Part shown: positions 44,066-53,902 of the stretch, in pieces
Numbering within the stretch: position 1 is the stretch's first letter
How the letters are laid out: each line of letters starts with the position of its first letter
Notes under the pieces: model-generated
Database searches by the model: none
The model's input: the letters and a program-made list of their open reading frames with translations, nothing else
Told to the model about the DNA's origin: nothing
Program-made: the position numbers and the translations under genes
DNA from: Sinorhizobium fredii NGR234
GTDB taxonomy: Bacteria; Pseudomonadota; Alphaproteobacteria; Rhizobiales; Rhizobiaceae
Assembly: GCF_000018545.1 (NCBI RefSeq)
Contig: NC_012586.1
Coordinates: 1,426,001-1,490,000, forward strand
Length of the DNA: 64,000 nt
Direction: 5' to 3'

Positions 44066-45238
44066 CTAGCCGCTAGCTCCGTCGCTGAGTATTTCCATGT
44101 AGGCGCGGTAGACGAACACTCGGCCACGGCGCCGGCCTGTTGCTTCTTCAACGATCCCGAGTCTCCGGAGTTGATCGAGGGCCGCGTTGACGGTCGGCAT
44201 TGTCAGCCCGCTCCGCTTCATTGCTGTGGAGGCAGTCAAGTAAGGGCTTGTGCGCATGGTTTCATGGATCTGGAGGACCGATCCCGTACGCTCAGCCTCT
44301 CTTATGATCCGTTCGCGGTCGCCCTCGAACAGTCGAGCAATTTGATTGGCAGTCTCAAACGCTTGTTCCGCTGTTTCGGCGATTCCGTCGAGAAAGAACT
44401 CGAGCCAAGCTTCCCACGTGCCGAATTCGCGGACTTCCTGCAGGAGGCGGTAATAGTCGGCCCTGCGGGATTTAAAATAGAGGCTGAGGTAAAGCAGGGG
44501 CTGTCGAAGTACGCCCGTGGCGCAAAGGAATAGCGTGATCAGGAGCCGACCGAGACGGCCATTGCCGTCCAGGAAAGGATGGATGGTTTCAAACTGGACG
44601 TGGATAAGCCCCGCTTTGATCAGAGGGGGAATGTCGGGCGTGTCCAGATGAAGGAACCTTTCCCATTCCCCCAGGCAACTCATGACTTCATTGGGAGGAG
44701 GGGGCACGAACATGGCGTTTCCTGGCCGAGTTCCGCCGATCCAGTTCTGGGACGTGCGGAATTCACCAGGGCTCTTCGTCCCTCCGCGGCCGCTGTCCAG
44801 CAATCGCTGATGCATCTCCCGAATTAGGCGCAGGGATAGTGGTAGCTGTTCCAGGCGCTCGAGGCCAAACATCATGGCATCGACGTAGTTGGAGACTTCG
44901 CGAATATCGTCGACGGGCTCGCCACCGATCGCCTCCGTTTCGAAGCGCAGTAGGTCGGAAAGCGTCGATTGGGTGCCCTCGATTTGGGATGACAGGACCG
45001 CCTCTTTGCGCACATACATATAGAGGAAGAGTTCCTTATTGGGTAACAACACGGAAACACCGTCCAGCCGTCCGAGCGCTCGCTCGGCCGCGCTGAGACG
45101 AGTGAGCAGGCCGGTGATCGCGATTGGCGGAACCGGGGGAAGGGGAGGCGGCACAAACGCCTTGACGCGTTCGCCACCGACAGCGGTTTCCACGAAGCGA
45201 CCCAGCCGCTCGTTGGTGTTGGGATTGTTGCTGCGCAT
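44066..45238 (-). CDS. Fic-family AMPylase with winged-helix C-terminus
   Basis: A 390-residue protein. The Fic motif HPFLDGNGRLGR (220-231) is complete, with the catalytic His. An N-terminal inhibitory helix motif, SSQIEG (83-88), fits the class II (S/T)xxxE(G/N) type, so the enzyme is probably self-inhibited until activated. A Fic/DOC N-terminal domain precedes it. The C-terminal region (about 325-385: TASTAMKRSGLTMPTVNAAL, then DQLRRLGIVEEATG) is a winged helix. It is a stand-alone gene; targets are unknown. A palindrome upstream may be bound by the protein itself. Confidence 0.93.
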   Translation of the reverse strand: MRSNNPNTNERLGRFVETAVGGERVKAFVPPPLPPVPPIAITGLLTRLSAAERALGRLDGVSVLLPNKELFLYMYVRKEAVLSSQIEGTQSTLSDLLRFETEAIGGEPVDDIREVSNYVDAMMFGLERLEQLPLSLRLIREMHQRLLDSGRGGTKSPGEFRTSQNWIGGTRPGNAMFVPPPPNEVMSCLGEWERFLHLDTPDIPPLIKAGLIHVQFETIHPFLDGNGRLGRLLITLFLCATGVLRQPLLYLSLYFKSRRADYYRLLQEVREFGTWEAWLEFFLDGIAETAEQAFETANQIARLFEGDRERIIREAERTGSVLQIHETMRTSPYLTASTAMKRSGLTMPTVNAALDQLRRLGIVEEATGRRRGRVFVYRAYMEILSDGASG

Positions 45239-45285
45239 AGACTTCCCGAGTCGATTGTTGTGCTGAAATTAAATAGCATTACACC

Positions 45286-45317
45286 TTAATAAACGAAACA
45301 GCATTTTTGTTTATTAA
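45286..45317. promoter_or_regulatory. Palindromic operator upstream of fic
   Basis: Perfect 9-bp inverted repeat TTAATAAAC (45286-45294) and GTTTATTAA (45309-45317) with a 14-base AT-rich centre, 48 bp before the fic start. Position and symmetry fit an operator, possibly for the winged-helix domain of the Fic protein. Confidence 0.55.
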
Positions 45318-45483
45318 CGCACTCCCTTAAATAACGATAGGCAATGGCGGTGGTTCGAATCCCTTCAGGACCGCCGATGCCAGAGGCTGCTGCAACGATA
45401 CGGCGCGAAGCTCGCGCTCCTTGGACGCTGGCCACGGGAGTCAACATTGTCCAAAACTGAGACTTGTCGACAACCCGTCATGC

Positions 45484-45945
45484 TCAACGGTTGTTGCGGG
45501 CCACGGGCTGGATAAATCGATCGGCGTCCGCTGGATTGGGGAGGAAACAGGAGGTCGATTTCCTTGCAATTCTGTAGCGATTGCGCGCGATATGATCATA
45601 GAGCGCGTCTGCCCATAGCCGTGGAATAAGACCGAGAGCGTGGCATGCCGTCCAGCCAAGACCGGCTAGCAGCCGAATGATGCCGTTCACGCGCAGATAG
45701 GGTCGGCCGTTTTCCAGGAAAAGGCTGGTCTCGTACAAACACTCGTCAAGGCCGTAGTGTCGATAGAGTGCTGCACCGATCTCCGATTGTGCGGCCAGGA
45801 AGCGATATCTTCGGCGCATGTCGCGCTTCAACGCAAATTTGACCCAAGCCGAGCAAAACCCGCATTCGCCGTCGAAGACGAAGACGGGCTTGTCATCAGG
45901 GAAGGGAGGCACGGCGGGATCGTTTCTGTAACTGTAGTCTGTCAT
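45484..45945 (-). CDS. DCC-family thiol-disulfide oxidoreductase-like protein (DUF393)
   Basis: A 153-residue protein with the family motif FDGECGFC (about residues 23-30), whose two cysteines form a CxxC, followed by a helical domain typical of DUF393 (GLDECLYETSLFLENG...). The family is predicted to be thioredoxin-like but is poorly studied. The ribosome site is weak. It lies upstream of fic on the same strand with 245 bp between. Confidence 0.85.
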   Translation of the reverse strand: MTDYSYRNDPAVPPFPDDKPVFVFDGECGFCSAWVKFALKRDMRRRYRFLAAQSEIGAALYRHYGLDECLYETSLFLENGRPYLRVNGIIRLLAGLGWTACHALGLIPRLWADALYDHIARNRYRIARKSTSCFLPNPADADRFIQPVARNNR

Positions 45946-46000
45946 CGGGGCCGCTGTCTTCGCCTGTCATCCCTTGAGGCGTCCGTCGCCATACCCGCAC

Positions 46001-46300
46001 TCATGTTGCAGTTTTCTGCTTCAACGAGGCGATAAACTCGTGGAGCCCGGCGCGCAGGGGATCAAACAAGGGGTTCTTCTTTTCCCTTATCATGACTTCG
46101 CCGAGCAATTTGGTCCCGACAGCCACGGCGGCAGACGCGTTCGAATCGAGGCCGGAACCGTTGCGCATGCGTTCGACAATGCCGAGAATGTCATCATGGC
46201 TGACGTGTTCGAAGGTCAGCGACGCTGGGTCGGTCGGAACGCTGCCGTCGCGTGCGCGAACAAGCTTCAGCGATATCTCATAGGTGTAGCCGGAAGCCAT
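46001..46300 (-). CDS. DUF3861 family protein
   Basis: A 99-residue protein (YTYEISLKLVRARDG... FEHVSHDDILGIVERMR) matching the small DUF3861 family, of unknown role. I use the ATG at 46300, where GGGA precedes by six bases; an upstream extension is possible but lacks support. It lies between the DCC and gfa genes on the same strand. Confidence 0.75.
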   Translation of the reverse strand: MASGYTYEISLKLVRARDGSVPTDPASLTFEHVSHDDILGIVERMRNGSGLDSNASAAVAVGTKLLGEVMIREKKNPLFDPLRAGLHEFIASLKQKTAT

Positions 46301-46412
46301 GATCATTCCCGTGGTTGGCTGCTGTGCGTGGATGGTTGGCGGCGATTGATTGTCTTCTAGCGCCCGACCGATCAATCCGCCTGCCTTTAGGCGAGCAGGC
46401 CCGATGGTCGGC

Positions 46413-46991
46413 TCAGTTGTGCTGCGCCGTTTTGGTTCTGGCCGCCGTCCAGGACGCGATGTAGTCCATCAATGCCGGGGACAGGCAATCATATGGCGCA
46501 AGTCCCAACTCGGTGAGGCGCTTTCGGATCCCCTCCATCGCTTTCGGATCCGCGCCCGCTTCGATGATGGACGAAACAAAGGCCGCAAATCCGGGTTCCT
46601 GCCAGCCACTCTCCTGAAAACGCTCCGGATGAATGAAGTCGAGGCCCTGGAAGGGATGCTCGCGTTCGACCGGCCCGTACATGTGGACGCCGCATTCTGT
46701 GCACGCATGCCGCTGGATCAGCGCCGCCGGATCGACAACGGCAAGCTTGTCGCCGTTTTCCAGGACCGTCACCTTGTCGTGCGGTGCGACGGCGACCATC
46801 GAAAAGGTTGCGCCTGCAGGTTTCCAGCATTTGGTGCAGCCGCAGACGTGATTGTGCGCGATCGGCCCCTCCACCCTGACTTTGACCGGGCGCTCCGTGC
46901 AGGCGCAGACGAGCACTCCGCCGGCAAATGCCTCGGCACTCCGCGGGATGCCTTGGTCGATAAGGGGGTGGATCGAGATGGAATTTGTCAT
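46413..46991 (-). CDS. gfa: S-(hydroxymethyl)glutathione synthase (glutathione-dependent formaldehyde-activating enzyme)
   Basis: A 192-residue zinc protein that speeds condensation of formaldehyde with glutathione. Cys ligands are visible in [16 protein letters not shown] and HACTECG. AAGGAGG precedes the ATG at 46991. It follows adhC on the same strand by 67 bp, giving the two-step formaldehyde detoxification operon. Its presence beside a P450 cluster suggests formaldehyde is released by oxidative demethylation in that pathway. Confidence 0.93.
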   Translation of the reverse strand: MTNSISIHPLIDQGIPRSAEAFAGGVLVCACTERPVKVRVEGPIAHNHVCGCTKCWKPAGATFSMVAVAPHDKVTVLENGDKLAVVDPAALIQRHACTECGVHMYGPVEREHPFQGLDFIHPERFQESGWQEPGFAAFVSSIIEAGADPKAMEGIRKRLTELGLAPYDCLSPALMDYIASWTAARTKTAQHN

Positions 46992-47058
46992 GGCTTCCTC
47001 CTTGTTGCGCAGTGCGGTGCCGGTTCGTGCAAACAAAATTTTTTGGCGGCTTTCTTCT

Positions 47059-48171
<1,113 letters not shown>

Positions 48172-48229
48172 ATGGAACCCTCCCTCGGTGCAAGCCGTCT
48201 GGCGGCATTGACGTTCGCATTGGTTTGTA

Positions 48230-48245
48230 GATACTAAGTGGTATC
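48230..48245. promoter_or_regulatory. TetR-type operator O1 (adhC-gfa promoter)
   Basis: GATAC-TAAGTG-GTATC, a 5-bp inverted repeat with a six-base centre, 59 bp upstream of adhC (minus strand). It shares exact arm spacing with six other sites in the next 15 kb. Confidence 0.72.
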
Positions 48246-48358
48246 CGAAATTGCAAGACACAGTTTCGAGGTGTTGTTCACAAGATCGGCTCGCGAGAGG
48301 CGCACGCCGCCGGGCGAGCGAGATCAGGCTTTAAACGAGAAGATATCGGGAGGTTTGA

Positions 48359-48523
48359 ATGTTTGACGTCGCTGGAGCTCAGCCGCAGCGAGATTCGCGG
48401 GCTGAAGTGAAGATACCGGTCCCCTCAGTTGGAGTCCTCGCCCCGCCAGAGTCTCGTCAGATGCGCGATACGACAGCAGCGAGTGGCGGCAAGCGCCTGA
48501 TCGAAGCGCCCGAAGCTGCATAG
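48359..48523 (+). CDS. Possible 54-aa protein before doxX
   Basis: GGGAGG five bases before an ATG opens a 54-codon frame (MFDVAGAQPQRDSRAEVK ... LIEAPEAA) ending 12 bases before doxX. The good ribosome site argues for translation, perhaps as a leader. The protein is Pro/Ala-rich with no known domain. The rest of the 364-bp gap between adhC and doxX holds only the operator at 48230. Confidence 0.35.
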   Translation: MFDVAGAQPQRDSRAEVKIPVPSVGVLAPPESRQMRDTTAASGGKRLIEAPEAA

Positions 48524-48535
48524 GAGGGCCTGGCA

Positions 48536-48892
48536 ATGGATCTCCTCCTCGTCGAGCCGAGCTCAATCCTCCGGGTGCTGTGCGGCCTGTGGTTCCTTCC
48601 CCATTGCATCGGCAAGATGCGCAATGTCGGGCCTGCCTCGGCAACATTTGCCAAGGCCGGGTTCCATCCGCCTAGTGCATTCGTGATCATTACGATCATC
48701 GCGGAGCTGATTGCTGGCACCGGACTGGTTTTCAACATCTTACCGCAGCTTGCCGCGGGCTTGGCCGTCGCCGTTCTTCTTGGCGCCAGCTATGCCGTCG
48801 TTCGGATAAATGGATGGAACTGGCGGTGGCAGAAGCAGGGACCGGAATTCATGGTGTTCTGGTCGGCAACCTGCATCCTGACCGTGCTTTGA
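48536..48892 (+). CDS. DoxX-family membrane protein
   Basis: A 118-residue protein with four hydrophobic segments and the DoxX-like pattern (RVLCGLWFLPHCIGKM near the N-terminus; ELIAGTGLVFNI mid-protein). DoxX proteins are associated with quinone-linked oxidation or membrane redox complexes, but most have no assigned role. AGGAGGG precedes the ATG. It precedes tetR on the same strand by 68 bp, with an operator between. Confidence 0.82.
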   Translation: MDLLLVEPSSILRVLCGLWFLPHCIGKMRNVGPASATFAKAGFHPPSAFVIITIIAELIAGTGLVFNILPQLAAGLAVAVLLGASYAVVRINGWNWRWQKQGPEFMVFWSATCILTVL

Positions 48893-48914
48893 TTTGACGC
48901 TCGCGCGTTTTCAA

Positions 48915-48930
48915 GATACTGGAGGGTATC
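48915..48930. promoter_or_regulatory. TetR-type operator O2 (tetR promoter)
   Basis: GATAC-TGGAGG-GTATC, 30 bp before the tetR start. A TTGACG at 48894-48899 is suitably placed so that the site covers the -10 region (GATACT). Its position suggests autoregulation. Confidence 0.75.
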
Positions 48931-48960
48931 CGAGTGCTGTAGCAATCAGGGAGAGTAATC

Positions 48961-49563
48961 TTGGCGCGATTGACACGCGAACAGAGCCAGGCGCGGACGA
49001 AAGCAAAGTTGCTGGCGTCCGCGCGCGAGGTTGTCGCCCGCGAAGGATACGAGGGCGCAACGGTCGAACGCATCGCCGAGGAGGCGGGGTTCAGCAAGGG
49101 TGCCTTCTACTCCAATTTCAATGGCAAGGAAGACCTGTTCCTCTACCTGCTCGAGACGCATGCCGGTGAAGACGTGACCGAGCTTGAAGAGCTCCTCGGC
49201 CCCATAACCGACGGCCGCCTGTTGATTGACACTCTCAGCAACTGGTCGCAGGAGCGCTCTACGGATCCGAGCTGGGGGATGCTGGCATTGGAGCTTTTTC
49301 GCCACGCCAGGCGAAACGCAACGTTTGGCGAGCGCCATTCGAACCTGTTTCGCGCCCAATGGGAGGGTCTCGGCAAAATCCTGCTGCGGCTTTTTCCGGA
49401 AGGCAAGGCGCCCGCCGGCCCGACGGCACTCGGCGGTATTGTTTTCGAACTCACCTACGGCGCAGCATCGAGTTTCACCAAGGGGCCGACGGTCGGCGAA
49501 CTCGTAAAAGTCGCCTTGACTTCGATGTACGATGCCTATGGTGTTAAGGGAAACGTGTCCTGA
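48961..49563 (+). CDS. TetR-family regulator, candidate master of the P450 regulon
   Basis: A 200-residue TetR-type repressor. The N-terminal helix-turn-helix is typical (REVVAREGYEGATVERIAEE, AGFSKGAFYSNFNGKEDLF; residues 22-60), and the C-terminal ligand domain is helical. It starts with TTG at 48961 after GGGAGAG. Seven copies of one palindrome lie in promoters around it, including its own, and it is the only regulator gene in this part of the window. The ligand is probably the transported substrate or its CoA or acid derivative (inference). Confidence 0.93.
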   Translation: MARLTREQSQARTKAKLLASAREVVAREGYEGATVERIAEEAGFSKGAFYSNFNGKEDLFLYLLETHAGEDVTELEELLGPITDGRLLIDTLSNWSQERSTDPSWGMLALELFRHARRNATFGERHSNLFRAQWEGLGKILLRLFPEGKAPAGPTALGGIVFELTYGAASSFTKGPTVGELVKVALTSMYDAYGVKGNVS

Positions 49564-49740
49564 GCGGCCTTGCTTCTTCATTTGTGGGGCGAATCTCTCC
49601 GACCTGCTGCGAACATCGGGTGGGCGCAAGTCGACGCTGATCCCGCCCGGGCTCTTTTCCCGATCGATACACACTGATGGTGGGGTGAATGCGAGCGCGA
49701 ATGGACCCGCGCCACCGGGTGAGGCGGGTCCAACGATCGA

Positions 49741-50157
49741 TCAGCCGCGTGCATTGCTGCTGAACGTGGGGCGTATTGCAAGAGCGCCATCGCCCGCGAG
49801 AACGACCGCGGCCAGACCGACGATCCACAGTGCCGGAAACTCCCAGCCGCCATTCGGGTTGGTGAAGAAGAAGCCAGCCGCGGCATGGACCGTCATGATC
49901 GCGCCGAGCAACACCGGAATAAGTGCCAGCGCCGCAAGACGCGCGAAGAAGCCAGCGACGAGGGCGAGGCCACCCACGGTCTCGAGGGCAATTGTCAAAT
50001 AGGCGAGGGCAGGCGGCAGGCCCAGGCTGGCGAAGAATTGTGCGGTACCCGCCGGCGTGAAGACGAACGCTTTCAGGCCGGCATGGGCGAGGAAAAGTAG
50101 CCCGAGTGCCACGCGCAGTATGAGTATGGCGTAGGGGGCGGTACGTGGGTCGATCAT
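49741..50157 (-). CDS. DoxX-family membrane protein, second copy
   Basis: A 138-residue, four-helix DoxX protein (RVALGLLFLAHAGLKAFVF; then TPAGTAQFFASLGLP, ETVGGLALVAGFFARL) closer to the canonical family than the one at 48536. The ATG at 50157 follows AGGAG. It diverges from the ABC operon, and the shared gap carries a TetR-type operator. The 177 bp between it and tetR show nothing. Confidence 0.88.
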   Translation of the reverse strand: MIDPRTAPYAILILRVALGLLFLAHAGLKAFVFTPAGTAQFFASLGLPPALAYLTIALETVGGLALVAGFFARLAALALIPVLLGAIMTVHAAAGFFFTNPNGGWEFPALWIVGLAAVVLAGDGALAIRPTFSSNARG

Positions 50158-50390
50158 CGATGTAGCTCCTGTTCGGGTGGGTCGCCAAGTACCCTCCGGA
50201 CCATCCGGCGGACCATTGGCGTAGTGGGGTTTCGCGAAGGTGGCGGTGAGCGGACGAACTGCACGGACCAGATCATTTTCCAACTCCCCTCCGAACGGTT
50301 CACTGGCGTCGCAGGTGCCATGCGAGCGTCTGCCAATGGCCGCCTCCCATCGCTGCATCCGCTGGATGTCCCTACACTTCAAAGTGGGCA

Positions 50391-50428
50391 TTGACATACC
50401 GAACGGACTTCAGATACTTTGTGGTATC
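50391..50428 (+). promoter_or_regulatory. Sigma-70-type promoter with operator O3 (ABC operon)
   Basis: TTGACA at 50391-50396 is followed at 16-17 bp by GATACTT, a fair -10. That element is also the left arm of GATAC-TTTGTG-GTATC (50413-50428), so repressor binding would cover the -10. The ABC operon starts at 50508. The rest of the 350-bp gap (50158-50507) shows no gene. Confidence 0.7.
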
Positions 50429-50507
50429 TTGAGGATTGTCAAGCAGCCGCGAGGAGAAGCGGCGCCGATAGTCCCAGGAGCGAAGGAACAGCCCCAGGGA
50501 GGATAGG

Positions 50508-51314
50508 ATGGCTGTGAATATGCAGGCTGCCGGAAGCGGCGGCCCCGCGCTGGCCGTCGAAAATGTCGATGTTCGCTTTGGCGGCATTCATGCGCTCAAA
50601 GGCGTCTCGCTCAGCGTCAATACCGGCGAGATATGCGGTCTGATCGGACCGAACGGCGCCGGCAAGACCACGTTGTTCAACTCTATTACCCGACTGAGCG
50701 CGGTGACCGCAGGTTCCATCCGACTTTGCGGTCGAGCGATCGAAACCGTTCCCGCCCGGCAGATCATTCGCCTGGGCATTGCACGCACCTTTCAGAACCT
50801 CGGCATCTATGGAGGTATGACGGTACTCGAAAACGTCATGCTCGGCGCTCACCATGTGACCGGCGGCAGCTTCTTCAGGGCCATTCTTCGACCCGGTCTG
50901 ACCCGTCGCCGGGAAAGCGAGATCGAGCAGAATTGCCGGGCAATCCTCGACGAGCTCGATCTCTCCGGCGTTGCCGAAGAAGCAGCGGGCTCGCTGCCCT
51001 ATGCGACGCAAAAGCGTATGGAAATCGCTCGCGCGCTTGCCTCGCGCCCCACGATATTGCTGCTCGACGAGCCGGCCGGCGGCCTCACGCACAGCGAAGT
51101 CGCCGAATTCGGCGAGCTCGTGTCCCGCGTCCGCGACCACCATGGGGTGACGATCGTGCTGATCGAGCATCACATGGGGCTCGTCATGCGCCTTTGCGAT
51201 CGCATCGAAGTCTTCCACCTCGGTCGCAATCTGGCGAGCGGGACGCCGGCAGAGGTGAGGGCCAATCCGGCAGTCATCGATGCCTATCTCGGGAGGACAC
51301 GGGACAATGCTTAA
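50508..51314 (+). CDS. Branched-chain-type ABC transporter ATPase (LivG-like)
   Basis: A 268-residue ATPase of the LivG type: Walker A GPNGAGKTT, a degenerate signature region LPYATQKRMEIARAL, Walker B ILLLDEPAGGL and the switch His in IEHHMGLVM. GGGAGGATAGG precedes the ATG. First gene of a five-gene importer operon (50508-55144). This family imports branched-chain amino acids, aromatic acids, amides and similar small organics; the substrate here is unknown. Confidence 0.94.
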   Translation: MAVNMQAAGSGGPALAVENVDVRFGGIHALKGVSLSVNTGEICGLIGPNGAGKTTLFNSITRLSAVTAGSIRLCGRAIETVPARQIIRLGIARTFQNLGIYGGMTVLENVMLGAHHVTGGSFFRAILRPGLTRRRESEIEQNCRAILDELDLSGVAEEAAGSLPYATQKRMEIARALASRPTILLLDEPAGGLTHSEVAEFGELVSRVRDHHGVTIVLIEHHMGLVMRLCDRIEVFHLGRNLASGTPAEVRANPAVIDAYLGRTRDNA

Positions 51315-52011
51315 GGTGCAAGGCCTTTCGGCGGGTTACGGCGCCGCCGATGTTCTTCATGGCGTCGACTTTTCCGTCGAGCAAGGCACCGTCGTGGCGC
51401 TGCTCGGTTCAAACGGCGCCGGCAAGACGACCATCCTCAGAGCGCTGTCCGGGCTGATGCCGGCGCGCGGAACCATCGATTTCCGCGGTCAGGACCTCGG
51501 GAAATCCAATGCAGGACAAAGGGTGGCGCTTGGACTTGCGCACATACCGCAGGGCCGCGGAACCTTCGGAGAGTTCACAGTCGAGGACAACCTCGCGGCT
51601 GGCGCCTATACGATCGGCGACAGGCGACAGATCGCCCAAGACATGGAACGGTGGTACACGGCTTTTCCGCGCCTCGCCGAGCGTCGGCGGCAGCAGGCCG
51701 GCAGCCTCAGCGGCGGCGAGCAGCAGATGCTGGCGCTCGCCCGGGCGCTGATGTCGCGTCCGAAGCTGTTGATGTGCGACGAACCTTCGCTCGGGCTGGC
51801 GCCGGCAATCACCCAAGAGATCTTCGAAATCTTCAAGACGCTCAATCGGGAGCTCGGCATGACGCTGCTGGTCGTCGAGCAGAACGCCGACCTGACGCTG
51901 CAATTCGCGCATCGCGCCTACGTGCTTGAGTCCGGAGCCATCACTGTCAGCGGTACGGCGCAGGATCTGCGTGGCAACGAGGCCGTACAGCAATCCTATC
52001 TGGGGGTGTGA
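51307..52011 (+). CDS. Branched-chain-type ABC transporter ATPase (LivF-like)
   Basis: A 234-residue second ATPase with Walker A GSNGAGKTT, signature LSGGEQQM, Walker B LLMCDEPSLGLAP and the switch region VVEQNADL. The ATG at 51307 overlaps the livG-like stop by eight bases, so the two are translationally coupled. Confidence 0.94.
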   Translation: MLKVQGLSAGYGAADVLHGVDFSVEQGTVVALLGSNGAGKTTILRALSGLMPARGTIDFRGQDLGKSNAGQRVALGLAHIPQGRGTFGEFTVEDNLAAGAYTIGDRRQIAQDMERWYTAFPRLAERRRQQAGSLSGGEQQMLALARALMSRPKLLMCDEPSLGLAPAITQEIFEIFKTLNRELGMTLLVVEQNADLTLQFAHRAYVLESGAITVSGTAQDLRGNEAVQQSYLGV

Positions 52012-52012
52012 G

Positions 52013-52894
52013 ATGGCGCTGTTCTTCCAACTGACCGCCGACGGACTCGCTTCGGGCGCAATTTATGCCTCGTTGGCATTGGCACTCGTTCTAATCTTTC
52101 GCGCGACGCGCATTGTGAATTTCGGGCAGGGCGAGATGGCGACCTTCTCGGCCTATTGCGCCTGGCAACTTTGCGAATGGGGCGTGCCGATGATGGTTTC
52201 GTTCCTCGTCGTCACCCCCCTGGCCTTCCTGCTCGGGATAGTCGTCTTCCGTTTCGTCATCAGGCCGGTATCGCGCGCGCCGGTCGAGGCCGTCGTGGTG
52301 GTCACGCTCGGATTGTTCGTCGTCTTCCAGGCGCTCTGCTTGTGGCTCTGGGGCTCGGACCAGCGCGCCTTTCCCTCGCTGTTCCCGAATCTCGGCTGGG
52401 ACGTTCTCGGCATACGCGTGACGGCGAGCGCCGTCGGCACGCTTGCCGTCCTTCTCGGTCTGGCGTTCGCCATCGGGGCCGTCTTCCGCTTCACGCGGTT
52501 AGGCCTCGCGATGCGCGCCTCCGCCTACGACGGCGAGAAGAGCCTTCTTGTCGGCATCCCGGTCGAGCGGATGCTGATGCTCGGCTGGGGCTTCGCCGCG
52601 ATGATCGGCTTCATTGCGGCCCTGCTTGTCGGGCCGCGCCTGTTCCTCAGCCCGACGATGATGATGCCGATCCTTCTCTACGCCCTCGCGTCGGCCACCC
52701 TTGGCGGCTGGGATAGTCCGCTCGGCGCCATGGTCGGTGGCCTGATCGTTGGCGTGGTCGAAAGCGTCGGTGCGGCTTTCCTGCCGTTCATCGGTGCCGA
52801 TCTGCGCGTCGTGATCCCGATCATCGTCGCTCTCGTCGTCCTGCTCGTTCGGCCGATCGGCCTCTTTGGTACTCGCACGGTGGTCAAGCTATGA
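52013..52894 (+). CDS. Branched-chain-type ABC transporter permease (LivH-like)
   Basis: A 293-residue permease with about eight membrane helices. The start LTADGLASGAIYASLALALV, the GQGEMATF motif and the EKSLLVGIPVERML coupling region are typical of LivH. It starts one base after the ATPase stop and overlaps the next permease gene as ATGA. Confidence 0.93.
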   Translation: MALFFQLTADGLASGAIYASLALALVLIFRATRIVNFGQGEMATFSAYCAWQLCEWGVPMMVSFLVVTPLAFLLGIVVFRFVIRPVSRAPVEAVVVVTLGLFVVFQALCLWLWGSDQRAFPSLFPNLGWDVLGIRVTASAVGTLAVLLGLAFAIGAVFRFTRLGLAMRASAYDGEKSLLVGIPVERMLMLGWGFAAMIGFIAALLVGPRLFLSPTMMMPILLYALASATLGGWDSPLGAMVGGLIVGVVESVGAAFLPFIGADLRVVIPIIVALVVLLVRPIGLFGTRTVVKL

Positions 52895-53901
52895 GCACGC
52901 ATCTTCTACGATTTGTCTCCGCGGGTTTTGTCGGCGTTGCTGCCCTCGCTTTGCCACTCTTCGTGCCCGACTTTCTGCTTTTCGAGATCAGCATCGCCAT
53001 CGCCTACGGCATCGCGATCCTCGGCCTGAACCTGCTCCTCGGCTTCACCGGGCAGATCTGTCTGGCGCAGGGTGCGCTGTTCGGGGTCGGCGCCTATACG
53101 ACGGCCATTCTCAACGTCAACTTCGGCTGGGATCCGGTGGTGACGCTGCCCGTGTCGGCCATTACCGCCGGTTCGGTCGGTGTGCTTATCGGCCTGCCCG
53201 CCCTGAGGCTGCAGGGACTGCAACTGGCGATCATCACCTTCGGCGTGGCGGCGGCATTTCCGCAACTGCTATTGAAGATGGACAGTTTGACCGGTGGCGT
53301 CACCGGTCTTGCGACCGACCAGCCGTTGGCCCCCGAGTGGTTTCCCGGCAGCCAGGAGGCATGGCTCTACGGCCTGTCGCTGATCTGCGCCGTTGCTTCG
53401 ATCCTGGTGATTAGCCGGCTGATGCGGGGCGATACGGGCCGCCTGATGCGGGCGCTACGCGACAATCCGGTGATCGCCGAAACTCTGGGTGTCAACCTGA
53501 CCAAAGGCCGGCTGGCGGCCTTTGGCGTAAGCTCGGCGCTTGCCGGGCTGGGCGGAGGACTCTTCTGTATCCTGAACGGCTTCATCAGCCCGCAGTCCTT
53601 CCTGCCGATGAAATCGATCGACATCCTGATCGGTGGCATCGTCGGCGGCATCACCAGCATTCCCGGCGCACTCATCGGGGCCGTCTTCATCGTCTTCGTG
53701 CCGGGCGTCACCACAGACATCAGTCCCGCCCTTGGCGGACTGATCTACGGCCTTTGCCTGATGGGCATGATGATGGTTGCCCGCCAGGGCATCGCCGGCC
53801 TGCGTCTGGAAAAATTGACGGCTGCGATACCGGGCGTCTTCAAGTTCAAGGGTTTGTCACGGATGCCGGGCGCGTTGCCCGGTCAATTGGGAGGAGAATG
53901 A
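52891..53901 (+). CDS. Branched-chain-type ABC transporter permease (LivM-like)
   Basis: A 336-residue permease: the GLNLLLGFTGQICLAQGALF motif (about 48-67) is the LivM hallmark, followed by the coupling region LMRALRDNPVIAETLGVN. The last 30 residues are cytoplasmic. The start overlaps the livH-like stop. Confidence 0.93.
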   Translation: MSTHLLRFVSAGFVGVAALALPLFVPDFLLFEISIAIAYGIAILGLNLLLGFTGQICLAQGALFGVGAYTTAILNVNFGWDPVVTLPVSAITAGSVGVLIGLPALRLQGLQLAIITFGVAAAFPQLLLKMDSLTGGVTGLATDQPLAPEWFPGSQEAWLYGLSLICAVASILVISRLMRGDTGRLMRALRDNPVIAETLGVNLTKGRLAAFGVSSALAGLGGGLFCILNGFISPQSFLPMKSIDILIGGIVGGITSIPGALIGAVFIVFVPGVTTDISPALGGLIYGLCLMGMMMVARQGIAGLRLEKLTAAIPGVFKFKGLSRMPGALPGQLGGE

Positions 53902-53902
53902 C

